Of a stretch of DNA of 64,000 bases, positions 53,319 through 62,927 are shown piece by piece. Source of the DNA: Amphibalanus amphitrite. Lineage: Eukaryota; Arthropoda; Thecostraca; Balanomorpha; Balanidae. The notes under the pieces were generated by a model. That model did not search any database, was not told the DNA's origin, and saw only the letters and a program-made list of their open reading frames with translations. Position 1 is the first letter of the stretch, and every line of letters begins with the position of its first letter. Location of the stretch: the NCBI RefSeq assembly GCF_019059575.1, contig NW_024881858.1:320501-384500 (forward strand), read 5' to 3'. The position numbers and the translations under genes are program-made.

Positions 53319-55149
53319 AAGGATTATTTGTGCTTGTTTTAGGCTTAATTTACTTGATTCTTAAAAGTTTTGTATGTAGAATTGGAAATAATCATGGCAC
53401 AAGCCATTATTTTACTGGTGTGCTGTAAAAGAAGTGTGATTAACTGTCAGAAAGCAAGTAACCAATTGAGGTCTTGGACAACATTGAAGAGCACATCTAC
53501 TATTGAAAGTCTTTTTGGTTTCAGAAAAAGGCTAAGACAGCTCATAATAGTCATAGCTCACATGATGGACCTCCAGTAAGTTGACAAAATGAAAATGCAT
53601 GGAAGGATGTGCAGGATGGTGCCACACTTCAGAAAACATTGGTATGAAAGTGGGTGATGCGGGATTGTGTATACATCTTTGGTTGAAACACTTGAAGCAC
53701 TTGAATATTCCAGCATTTTATTTTCATTTGTGCTTTTAGCTGCTCAGTTCTTCAAAGGCAGGGGTCAGATCAGTTCTAGGTGAATTGTGTAGATGTGACC
53801 TGTGGGTGCATTGCCTGACTGTCGGGTGAAACACAGTAGGTATCCATCACTTCCATGTGTTTTAGTCATAACAGAAATTACATCTACTCACCACCAAACT
53901 TTAAGACACTATCAGTGCCATTTTTCAAAATGCATAGAATAATCCACTCTCAATCACACCCGGTAAGATGTGAAGGCTGAAGGCTGAAGGCTGAGTGGTG
54001 TGTGGTTTGGTAGGTTGGTTGACCTTGTAGATTGGTAGGAAGTAGTTTGGTATAATAGGTTGTAGGCATGTAGGTGTGTTTGTAGGATGGTAGGTTGAAA
54101 GTTAGGCTGGTAGGTAAGGTTAGGTCAGGTATTATTCTACAAATTCCACAAAACCTTGCCAGTTGCCTGCTTCCACCATCCGAGATTGAACCAAACATTC
54201 AGAGACCTTCACACCACCGAAGAATCTACTTCTTGGGAACAATAAGGTGAACATTTAAATATTGGTGGGGGGGGGGGGGGCAGATGGCAGTATCACTGAG
54301 TAAATTTGACTGTGTGTCTTGTGTATATTTTGGCATGCAGCCAAGTTACTGTCCCCAACCAGCCTGTGTGCCCTGCCGTCTGGTGGCTGTTCGCTGAAGC
54401 ATAAGCTATCTGAATCACCGCTAGGAAGTTTGAAGCACCTGGGTAGAGAAAATTGTTTGGGAGGGGAGCATGTAAAAGCAAAATAAATCAAGCACCATAT
54501 CCAGTGTACCAAGCACTAAATGGCACTAGCATGCTGTTCCAAGTGGCTATAGGGAGCGACTGGCTGGGAAGGCTATGTTGGTTGCCCTGGAATTGAACCC
54601 TGATTGTTGAATCTAAGAAATAAGGAAATTACCCCTAAACTAGAATGCTTCCCTTTTGAAGCATAGGACGTTCCTCTCAACACTTATGTAGGTACTTTAT
54701 GAATCTGCCACAATGGCGCGAAATCAGGGGCAAAAAGTGGGTCTCATTGTCATTACACCTACCATTCAAGATAAATATGTATTTTGAAGTGTAAACTAAA
54801 AAATTTCATCGATAAAACATGCATATTCATGTCATTGTCTGCTAGATGCGCAAAAATGGGCCTGACGTCCTAAACGGATATTTCCCATTAATTCATCGGA
54901 TATTTCCGTTGGCGTTATCGTCATTTTTACGCGCGCTAACCAGTTTACATGAGTCGAAATATACGCACTTTTCGCTAAACGGAAATATCCGTTCTAATCG
55001 TCATTTTCGCTGAATCATGTAAACGGGGTAAGTGTGGTTACAGGCGTCGGCTGCTGTCCTCGGTTCTGATCGATGGAACTGAAGAGGCTTCTCGCGGGTG
55101 ACCCCGGACTGACGGCGGCCTCCAGATGGCGTCTCCGGCTCCGGCTGCA

Positions 55150-55215
55150 GACTGTGACTCCGGGGTGAATCGTGCACCTTTTATAGCTCGAGGGGCTGCC
55201 ACGCCCTGAGCCGGC
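55150..55215 (-). promoter_or_regulatory. Possible RNA polymerase II core promoter
   Basis: On the minus strand 'gggcgtggc' (KLF/Sp-type) is followed by 'ctcgagctataaaagg' and, about 27 bp after the TATA start, 'gagtcacagtc', an initiator-like word. The transcript would run leftward into GC-rich sequence interrupted at 55030 by S2. With S2 removed, the sequence continues to a GTGAGT donor at 43461. No start codon or product is evident. Confidence 0.35.
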
Positions 55216-55379
55216 CTCCGAGTCATTGCACCCAGGGTTTCTTTGTTACTCCTGTGCGTTTGAACTTGGCCGTTCACCATCTTCATATGGGGGGGGGGGG
55301 GTTGTACCAGTTGGTTAATCAATGTGTAGGATATAAGAACATTGATAAAAGTGTGAATCAACTCTGTCGTGCCTTTTCT
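55216..55379. other. Spacer with poly-G run
   Basis: Contains a G run near 55288-55300. Nothing else recognised. Confidence 0.35.
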
Positions 55380-56380
55380 TTATCCTCCATTTTTATTCTT
55401 ATATCGCCTGCGTATCTGACCGCAGCAGCCTGTCAGCCTTCTTTTCCTCTGGTTATCCCAATACCTCGGTAGCTAAACGTCTTATCATACTCCATATAGC
55501 TCGTCGTTGTTTGTTTGAATTGAGGCTGAATTCCATAACAGCTTTAGTTAGCATCAAGAGCGTTTCTTTGCTCCAGCCAATTACAATGTACTTAGTAGAC
55601 GACACTGCGTATCTTCGCCTTCGAATTCGAGCCTGCATTTGCCACAAGCCTCAGGTTTGACAGTCAATTCTCCCGCGGCTACTATATGGGCTGATTACTT
55701 CAGAAGCTACTCCTCCGTCCGATCTTCCGTCATAATGGTTTTATCTCCAAGAATCATACATCCTTTGTTGTCATCCTTTCTCGCGTCTGTATAGTGCTGC
55801 CCCCTCCCCCTTCGGTTAGCGGTGGCTCTGGCAACTAGTGTAGTGTCTTGGGCGTGTCCGCATCGTCAGCTGGCTAACACACCCGCTTCGCTGCTGACCT
55901 CTGCCCGCTACGTCTTGTGGTTGTGGGGTGTGGCTGTAGAGTGCTGCCTCTTCTATTCAGTGGCGAAATCTGTAACTACAGGTGCTTGCGGCTGTTGTGC
56001 AGGTCACCTTCAAGTCGTTCTGCCGGGTCACTCACCCTGGGTTGCTGTGCACCGACAAAGGAGGCTGTGTGCTCCAGCCGGCATCCATCCTTTACACTGC
56101 TCCATGATCTGTTGACATATCTTGCTGATCCAGCGTTATTTGACTGAGGTTCGAATCGCTCATCCTGCGGTAGCTGTCTCCATAGGCGGGCTTCGTAATG
56201 AGATTTTAACGGCTGCCCATTGCGGAGACCTCTGGAACTACAGCGTTTTTGCTTGCCGTAGGATCTTCCTGGCTGTGTCATTCCCACCGTGTGACTCAGC
56301 GCGGCGCAGCTGTTGTGGTACCTGACAGAGTAGGTACGTGACAAACTACTTATCAGGTATGCGGCATGTAGGAAAAATCT

Positions 56381-56514
56381 TACTGACCTCAGCCGTACGA
56401 AATTATTTGGAAACTCGGTTTGCAAAATTTGACTCCGGCCCTCGTGCTTCGCACTCGGGCCTACGTCAATTTTGCAAACCTCGTTTCCAAATAATTTCGT
56501 CGGCCCGGTCAGTA
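56381..56514. repeat. 134-bp foldback
   Basis: Near-perfect inverted arms: from 'tactgacc' through 'cgaaattatttggaaac' and 'ggtttgcaaaatttgac', a loop around 'ctcgtgcttcgcactcg', then the complement to 'ggtcagta'. It interrupts the 5' region of the third LINE. A small palindromic MITE is the likeliest explanation. Confidence 0.85.
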
Positions 56515-56657
56515 ATATATATTCTTGCCTCGTCTTTGTTATCGACTGCAAAATATTCCGCACGTTTTTTGGAACAACAAGAACGTGACGTTGTTCTGCA
56601 AGATCTACCAGTTGAACCAGATAGATTCTGCTCAGGCTTGTTGACTCCAGTCAATGA

Positions 56658-57778
56658 GTGGCGATGACGCCTATAATCAATGAGTTGTTATGCTATGTTA
56701 TGAATAAGATTGACTTCCTACCTCAAGATGCGTTGGTTCGTTTAATTTCTGAAACGTTCAACGAGGAGGCTATCGAGGCTGCCAAGAGCCTGTTGAACTC
56801 GCACGTATCGGATTCTGTTAAGGCTGGAAATCGACGAGGACAAAACAAAAAACAATTAAACATCCAGGACATCTACAAGATGGCTCTTGAGTGTGACAGA
56901 GCGGAGCTGCCACATTTTGTCGCGCTGGATCTGAACAAGCTGCCACCAGTGTCAGTTGATTGTATTGACATTAGTGCGCTGCTGCGAAAGCAGCAGCTAA
57001 TGGAGATGGAGATGTCTCAAATGAAGACGACGATGGATGGTCTAATGCAAGTAAGCGTTGAAATGACAAAGAAGGTCGAAACTGTGATGTCCCGTGCGCC
57101 GGTCAGCCCAGCTGCTTCTACAAGTGCTGCGACTGCTGCGGGACAGGGAGCCGACCCGGCTGCCGCTGCGCGCCGGCCGTTGCCGGCTGCTGTAGCTCCA
57201 CCAGCAGACGGCCAGGTGGCAGGTGGGGTGGCAGGTGCAGGGGCGCGGCTGGACAGCCGTGTAGCAGCGGCCGCGACGCGGCTGGTCCGCAACAGCCCCG
57301 GCGTGATGATGACGGTGCCGGGGCTGCCTCATATGCGGCAGTGGCTGCGGAGCCTGCTGTTGCTGACGGTTGGAGTGTGGCTAACAGGGCCAAACGAGGT
57401 AAGCCTCCTGCTGTAAAATCGTCGGCCAAGGCTAGCCCAGTGCCGAAAAGCGTCGTTGGGCAACAAAAGTCCTCCTTGATCAAGTCTGTTAAGAGCGTTA
57501 AACGCCTGTCGCTCTTTGTATCTCGTCTTCCCCCTGGCACTGACGCTAAAGTGGTGGAAGAGTACGCTAAGGAGCAGGTTGGGGCAGAAGAGGTTGTAGT
57601 GTCTAAGCTGAAGACAAAGTTTGACTCGTATGAATCGTACAGGCTTGATGTAACTGACCCGTCAGTTGACAACGTTCTTGATCCTGATATTTGGGCACAA
57701 GGGCTCTTAGTTCGGCGATTCTTTACAAAGAAAGCCAATGCCGTGATCCCTGAGGGTTCAGCGATTTCTGCGGCATGA
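56658..57778 (+). pseudogene. LINE ORF1 protein, one frameshift
   Basis: N-terminal part: a helical domain with 'FLPQDALVRLISETFNEEAI' and 'QLNIQDIYKMALECDRAELP', a predicted coiled coil around 'QQLMEMEMSQMKTTMDGLMQ', then an Ala/Pro/Gly-rich linker. A frameshift near 57300 moves coding to the frame that reads 'GWSVANRAKRGKPPA' and a C-terminal domain 'LFVSRLPPGTDAKVVEEYAK' to 'VRRFFTKKANAVIPEG'. Such ORF1 proteins of CR1-like LINEs bind RNA and form particles with ORF2; here that is inferred. The stop TGA overlaps the ORF2 start as ATGA. Confidence 0.7.
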
Positions 57779-59010
57779 TGAGGTGTGTAGGGTGCTCCGG
57801 GGCGGTCTTGTGTGTGATTTTGTCGTTACTGTCTCTTTTATCTACAAATTATATGAAGGTTAGCACGTACAATTGTCAGTCATCTAAGCGAAACATAGGC
57901 AGTATACAATTGCTTTGTGACAATTCCGATATTATCTTTCTGCAAGAGCACTGGCTTTTTCCAGCTGATCTTCCTAGTTTAAATAGCATACTTTCTGATT
58001 TCATGGCCTATGGCATTTCTTCAATGAACACTAAAGATAGCATTATAATTGGGAGGCCTTATGGAGGGGTGGCTGTTATGTGGAAGAGAAAATATGCACC
58101 TTTTATGAAGGTAGCCACTTTCAGTGACGACAGAATAATTGGTCTAGAATATTGTTCCGACAACACTAAAGGTGGCCGTCCACTGGTTAGGCGCGCATCT
58201 TTACGCGATGAATTTAACATTGGAGTATATGGGCTGCGCGCCGACTGCGGTTCAGCGCCGAACGCGCGATGAAGCGCAGTCAGCTGATTATTCGTCGGCT
58301 GGTCGGCGCCGAATCACGCGCTGACGAGTTGAAATAATTGAACTTTTCAGCGCGCGCTAGGCGCTGAACGATTGCGCGCTGAATACACGCCTAACCAGTG
58401 GACGGCCACCTTAAGGTGTTGTTCCTTGGAATTTACTTGCCTTATAATGCCAGCCATAATTTTGAGGAGTTTGTTTTCTGTTTAGGGAAGATAAGAGCAA
58501 TCATTGAAGAGTTTGATTCTCCATTCGTCTACATCCTTGGCGATTTTAATGCTGATCTGGTTCGAGATACTAATTTTGGTAGAGAGCTAAAATATTTCTG
58601 TGAAGAATCCCACTTAGTGGTAGCAGATGATGTGCTTCTTGATCGAGAAAGTGTTACTCATGTAAATGATGGCCATGGTACAGAGTCGTGGCTTGACCAT
58701 ATTGTCAGTACCACAGGCGCTTATAATCTTATTCAGCGTATTGATATTTGTAATTCTATTATCGGGTCTGACCATTTACCGTATGGTGGAGTATGTCTTA
58801 AGTATTGGCACGGGCGTTCGGAAAACTCTGGTATATGCTTTCGGCCCGCTCAGACTCAGACTCAGACTGCTTTTAAGTATCTGGGAAACGTTTTCGGACC
58901 GTGGTCATTTTTCATATACCAGCATGAGATTGTTCTGGGGTCATCGACCCTTTGCTCTGCTCGGAAGATGATATTACTTTGGTGGGCCATGTGGCGATAG
59001 CTATCGGAAC
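57775..59010 (+). pseudogene. LINE ORF2 endonuclease, interrupted and truncated
   Basis: The ATG at 57775 overlaps the ORF1 stop. Endonuclease: 'KVSTYNCQSSKRNIGSI' (catalytic N), 'IIFLQEHWLFPADL' (catalytic E), 'RPYGGVAVMWKRK'. A MITE interrupts at 58169-58412. Coding resumes: 'VLFLGIYLPYNASHNFEEF', 'FVYILGDFNADLVRDT' (D, N), 'SWLDHIVSTTG' (D), 'IIGSDHLPYGGV' (D-H). Frames shift after about 58850 and the element stops near 59010 before the reverse transcriptase. A hydrophobic stretch after the first Met ('AVLCVILSLLSLLS') may be read from an internal start instead ('MKVSTYNCQ'). Confidence 0.8.
58169..58412. mobile_element. 244-bp MITE in the LINE endonuclease
   Basis: Termini AAGGTGGCCGTCCACTGGTT and complement match for about 26 bp, continuing into AGGCG. 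The borders read CTAAAGG on the left and CCTTAAGG on the right, so a TTAA-like or shorter target is possible. The interior is rich in 'gcgcgc' and 'ggcgctgaacg' words forming nested palindromes. Non-coding. Confidence 0.85.
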
Positions 59011-59121
59011 GAAACGCAAAAGAACGCAAATAATTGAACATTTTTTTTATTCATCTGCGAGTCATTTTGGAACAGTCGACAGCTTAGTCAGCCAGCTCCG
59101 GGGGTCCCCGTGCCGTGCTCA

Positions 59122-59790
59122 TTACGACTTTGTGTTGATGTTGAATGTCCCGCAGTTGCTGATGTTGAACACCACAGTCGATCCTGACATCACGGACTGA
59201 GTTTCCGTCACTGTGCTGGTGCTTGCCGAACTGGAGCTGGTGGCATAGGTGCCAGATGCGATCCTAAACGGCTCGCCAAGCATTACACTTGTGCACATGG
59301 CCTTTTGTACAGGCACGTCGGCCTCAGCGTAGTTTTCTAGGCTGGTTACGCTTTTGTGATCTGTCAATTGCGCTACGTACTCCCTGGGACAACCAGCGTC
59401 CAGGGCACGCTTGACGCAGGTTCTTCGTGCCGAATGATTGGTCTTCCTGCCTAGGATTCCGGCTCTCTGACAAGCCTTCTTGAGAAACTGGGCGATCGTG
59501 TTCTTTCCCAGTGCAGCATTTTGGTACCAGATTTGGTCACCATCCTTCCTTTTATGGTTTACCGCTAGATAGAACGGAGCGTCACTTTTCTTCATGTTTT
59601 CCGGACGATGGCTGGAAAACGTCTTGTATGTTTCCACAGGGCAGCGCCTGGGATCATCCTTGTTTGAAAAGGCCTTCGGAGCCAGGGTATATAGAACAAC
59701 GGGTACACCAACGACGCGGAAAGCGCCCATTTTACCTGGATGAGTTACATGGTAGGTGATATATTTTTTGAATATGGAAAAATAGAGTAT
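59122..59790 (-). pseudogene. Crypton-type tyrosine recombinase, C-terminal half (DUF3504-like)
   Basis: 202 residues from the Met at 59730; the frame may extend upstream through 'KYITYHVTHPGKMGAF' to about 59790. 'DDPRRCPVETYKTFSSHRPE', 'DAPFYLAVNHKRK', 'WYQNAALGKNTIAQFLKKAC', then the catalytic part 'TNHSARRTCVKRALDAG' (R102), 'QLTDHKSVTSLENYAEAD' (H125, nucleophile Y134), and a Ser/Thr-rich tail. This matches the DUF3504/Crypton V layout known from KIAA1958 and ZMYM-type proteins. The N-terminal half with the first catalytic Arg is absent or in another exon. On the minus strand AATAAA lies downstream near 59050. A shorter relative is at 20335-20535. Confidence 0.8.
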
Positions 59791-59899
59791 TCTATTCTGA
59801 CGAGTAAAGCCAAATTCATAAAGCAGTTATTTTTAAATTATATGTACCAGAAATAACATACTGACCATAGTTTAAAACTTAGTCTAAAGTTAGTTGAAA

Positions 59900-60130
59900 A
59901 GCGTATAGTTGATACTAAGATGGCAGGAATCACTGGAAGGCGGAAATGGCGCAGCTGTTTCATTCTTAAAATGTGTTCGCAAGCAGGATTTACGTGATGC
60001 TAGCGACATCTATTTATGTAATCGGGAACGCTGATTGGCTGACCGAGTCCGTGAGCAGTATCACTAATGTACGCCAGTACAGGGTTGAGGCGATGTGCGC
60101 ATGCGCAGGAACTTGTGCTCTCATGGAGGG
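59900..60130. promoter_or_regulatory. Promoter-like cluster: NF-Y, NRF-1 and YY1 type motifs
   Basis: TGCGCATGCGCA (about 60096-60107) is a perfect NRF-1/EWG-type palindrome. 'gctgattggctg' (60030-60042) holds an inverted CCAAT box. 'aagatggc' (about 59918) is a YY1/Pho-type word. The cluster lies within 200 bp, between Crypton sequence and the PDZ exon. No TATA is visible. Motif matches are seen; promoter function is inference. Confidence 0.35.
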
Positions 60131-60251
60131 GCTTTTGGTACCTCGGGCAGCGCCTAATGCTTTTTGGACCTCTTATGGCCTCCGCATCGAAAAATGCTAG
60201 ATAAAAAGGTTGTAGAGGAAGCTTGAGAGGAAGCTAGAGGAAAAGGTTGTA

Positions 60252-60290
60252 GACCAGCCACCTCGCGTCCAGGACGAGAGGTGGCTGGTC
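60252..60290. repeat. Short hairpin
   Basis: Arms GACCAGCCACCTCGCGTCC and its complement with one mismatch around a single A. It follows a 'gaggaagct' direct repeat (60217-60235). No terminator or RNA role can be assigned. Confidence 0.75.
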
Positions 60291-60474
60291 GGACCCCAGT
60301 TCTTGACACTGGGAGAAGACGACTGGCCAAAGACACCGCCAGCTATGGACAAGCTGACATTGTTACTCATAATAACAATCTGAATCCCAATGTCCGCTTC
60401 TATAGGTATGGAGTTTGTACCGTAACGATGTAGGCAGTAGGAATATCAACTACCCCCCCCCCCCCATGACTCAC

Positions 60475-60650
60475 CACATCCGAGATGAAGACGCCTGGAC
60501 TGTTTTTTCTGCCGACGATGCTCAGACCCAGCCCCTTGCCAGGCCTTTTCACCATCTGAACGTCCATCTTCTCGAACACGTCCTCCTCTTTGGCGGCGCC
60601 CTCTTCCCGGTACACCAGCATCCGCACCTGACCATGGCCCAGTCTGGTCA
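60475..60650 (-). CDS. PDZ-domain exon of an MPDZ/PATJ-like scaffold
   Basis: On the minus strand the frame reads 'GQVRMLVYREEGAAKEED', 'VFEKMDVQMVKRPGKGLGLS' and 'IVGRKNSPGVFISDV', ending at a consensus donor GTGAGT that starts at 60474. The 'GLGLSIVG' loop is the carboxylate-binding GLGF motif of PDZ domains; 'GRKN.PGVFISDVV' is close to a PDZ of MPDZ/PATJ multi-PDZ proteins, which scaffold tight or apical junction complexes (family knowledge). The acceptor is not clear: an in-frame TAA at about 60669 limits the exon, and 'ccatggtcag' at about 60630 is one option. The rest of the domain must lie in exons to the left; none was found in this window, so a long transposon-filled intron is implied. 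Confidence 0.75.
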
Positions 60651-60721
60651 ATGGTACAGCCGCAGGACGTATTTAACTGGGTCGGCACTTGCCGACGGAG
60701 AACGGGGGTCTACGCCAACTT

Positions 60722-61732
60722 AGAACCAACGGGGGGAGGAGGCAGTTGACCGCCCCCCCCCCCTGAGATCTCAAAAACGAAGCAAGATAGCGACAAGCGG
60801 TTAACAGCATGGGGGATCTGCGTAGGATGTCCCTACGCAGGGACAAGATCTACAATTTGTACTAAGGTCATTTTCAGGTCAGGTCAAAGATGACGTCACA
60901 GGGGTCAAAAAAGTCAAAATGGTAGCTAGAAATGAAGTTTTTTTTTCGAATAACTTTCGAAGTAGCAGGCTAGGAAAAACCTAATGACACCATCGTGATC
61001 CCCTCATCAATCCGCATCGAACCATATATGTGTTAACCTCGAAAGGTCTAGGTCGAAGGTTGACCTCAGGTCACGTGACCTCAAGGTTATCATGCATACC
61101 ATTCGATGCGCCTTGACGAGCTGAACACAAAGAGACCACCCGCTCGGCTGTATCTTGTTCCTGTAAAGAGTTATTAGCAAAAAACCTTTGGTGACCCTTG
61201 ATGACGTCACATGACCTTACAGCTGCCCAAGGGCAGAAAAAAGCCTCAAGGTACTCAAGGTTGGTCGTATATGAAGTCATTCATGGCATAATGGGCCATT
61301 TTGACGCGTTTTAGGGGGAAACATTTTTCCCCATATGATGGGAAATCTTATAGGATCCGCGTTGATTTTTCCCCCATTGACTTATAAAGGGAAGGTCAAG
61401 AAATTGACCTGACCTTAGGTCATCGATATCAAAATTCCGAGATAAACAAATTGCAGCCATCCATGACTTCATTACATCCTGCGACTTTCAAAGGCCTCCG
61501 CCATCTACTGCAGCTCTGACACGGTGACAGTGCAAAAAGTGATTTAAGGTTGGGTCATTCGAAGTGACCTGGTGACCTGACCTAGAGAGGTAAAAGGTTC
61601 AAATTGGCACACCATGTGTAAAATTGATAAGGGAAAGGTCATGTCAAATTTCGCTGCGCTACGCGCCGCGGTTTTCCCGCTATTCGCGAAAAGCTCAGGG
61701 CGGGGAGCGGTTAACCGCCCCCTCCCGTCAGT
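60722..61732 (+). mobile_element. Family P element, decayed ends
   Basis: The left block 'ggcagttgaccgcccccc' (about 60740-60762) and the right block 'gggagcggttaaccgccccc' (about 61703-61722) are the matching hairpins, with GTTGAC and GTTAAC centres. The interior has 'gatgcgccttgacgag', 'caggtcaggtcaaagatgac', and the GC hairpin copy 'gctgcgctacgcgccgc' near 61652. The TTAA targets are not clearly preserved. Non-coding. Confidence 0.65.
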
Positions 61733-62898
61733 GCGCGGGGCTGGGGGGGTAAATTTTACCCACCCTCGCGAATTTTTGCAATAACTCAAAAACGGCGGCA
61801 CGCAGCACCGCCAAACTTTCAGTACCTTTTCTTACATCAATTTGACACGTTCCCTGAAAATTTGGGCGAAATCCGTCGCAATATTTTTGAGAAATTGACG
61901 TTTTAGTGACGTCATGTTCGCCATTTTCGCCTCAAAAACGGCAAAATTTTAAACGCCGCTAACATCTTCATTTTTAAAGGAATCAAGACGTAACAAAAAA
62001 GGTTATACGTAATTCTACTTTGTCTATCAAATGGCTATCTCGGTTTTTTGAAAATTTTGGATTTTGGCCAATTTAAAAAAACTGACTTTTTTGGGAAAAT
62101 AATTATAAAATCCAAAATTTTGAGTGTATCGAAAAAACCGGAATATATGTCAGAGATGTGGTCTATGTGCACCTACATACCAATTTTTAGAAGAATCGGT
62201 TCAAAAATGTGGGAGTTATTAAAAATTTCATGACGTCACGACACACAAAAATTTTGAAAAGTGAATTTTTTGGAAGTTCTAGACCTCGTACGGAAACAAA
62301 AATAGCACCATTCGATTCGCCGTGAAAAACTGCATCAGATAGACACCTTTTTAGGCCTTAACAGCCAACTTTAAAATTTGACCTCACTTGACCTGACCTG
62401 GACCTGACCTCGACCTGAAATTCATCCAGATGTGGTCCATATCACCTATTGAGTGTGCCTATTGAATTCTATGAATAAAATGACCCATAAAACATGTGTC
62501 GCACATGTCCTTTTCTATATTTTGTTTTTGGTGACCTGACTTGACCTGACCTGACCTTGACCTTGACCTCTGAATGATATTGTATGCAGCAAATATTGTC
62601 TTGGTAGCCTAAGAACATGTTTTGGGCAATCAGTCTCAGTCCATTCTTCGGCAACTACGGTGCAAGGCCGATACTGTAGAAACTTGCAATTTGTACCCTT
62701 GACCTGACCTTGACCTTGACATCAAGGCTCAAACTTTAAATTAAGTACATGTTTTTAGTTGTTCGTGATGAGGTCTTTCGATTGGTGTTTGAATTTTCCA
62801 CATCGGACCATTAGTTCGGGAGATAACAGGGGGGGGGGGGTAAAATTTACCCACCCGCAGCCCCGCGCGTTCGGCTGGAGACCCCAGCCCCGCGCGGG
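61733..62898 (+). mobile_element. Family P element abutting its neighbour
   Basis: Left 'gcgcggggctggggggg' and right 'cagccccgcgcg' form the termini; TTAA follows at 62899-62902. Hairpins carry inner pairs TAAA/TTTA at 61743-61764 and again near 62829-62855. GC hairpin near 61791-61812. The left target is merged with the preceding element. Non-coding, about 1.17 kb. Confidence 0.75.
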
Positions 62899-62927
62899 TT
62901 AATGTGAAGCAGCCGTCCATTAATTAA

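Larger units (their letters stand above)
43496..55030. mobile_element. TIR element S, copy 2, split by a LINE
   Basis: Left piece 43496-43702 and right piece 53319-55030 are colinear with S1 (35904-37990). Left terminus TACCCCGTTTACATGAG; right terminus complement, ending 55030. AGT flanks both sides. It lacks the MITE present in S1. The break carries an 11-bp duplication, AAGGATTATTT (43692-43702 and 53319-53329), where S1 has a single similar word. Confidence 0.9.
55380..59010 (+). mobile_element. Third LINE, 5' region to endonuclease, 3'-truncated
   Basis: A 5' region of about 1.3 kb without clear coding (55380-56657, upstream boundary uncertain) precedes ORF1 (56658-57778) and the start of ORF2 (57775 on). 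ORF2 ends abruptly near 59010, where Crypton sequence begins in the opposite orientation, so the RT is missing. It also contains a MITE (58169-58412) and a foldback (56381-56514). Confidence 0.75.

Noticed and set aside
55976..56563. 195-codon minus-strand frame
   Set aside because: It spans the 5' region of the third LINE and a foldback palindrome; no domain, and the LINE is on the opposite strand.
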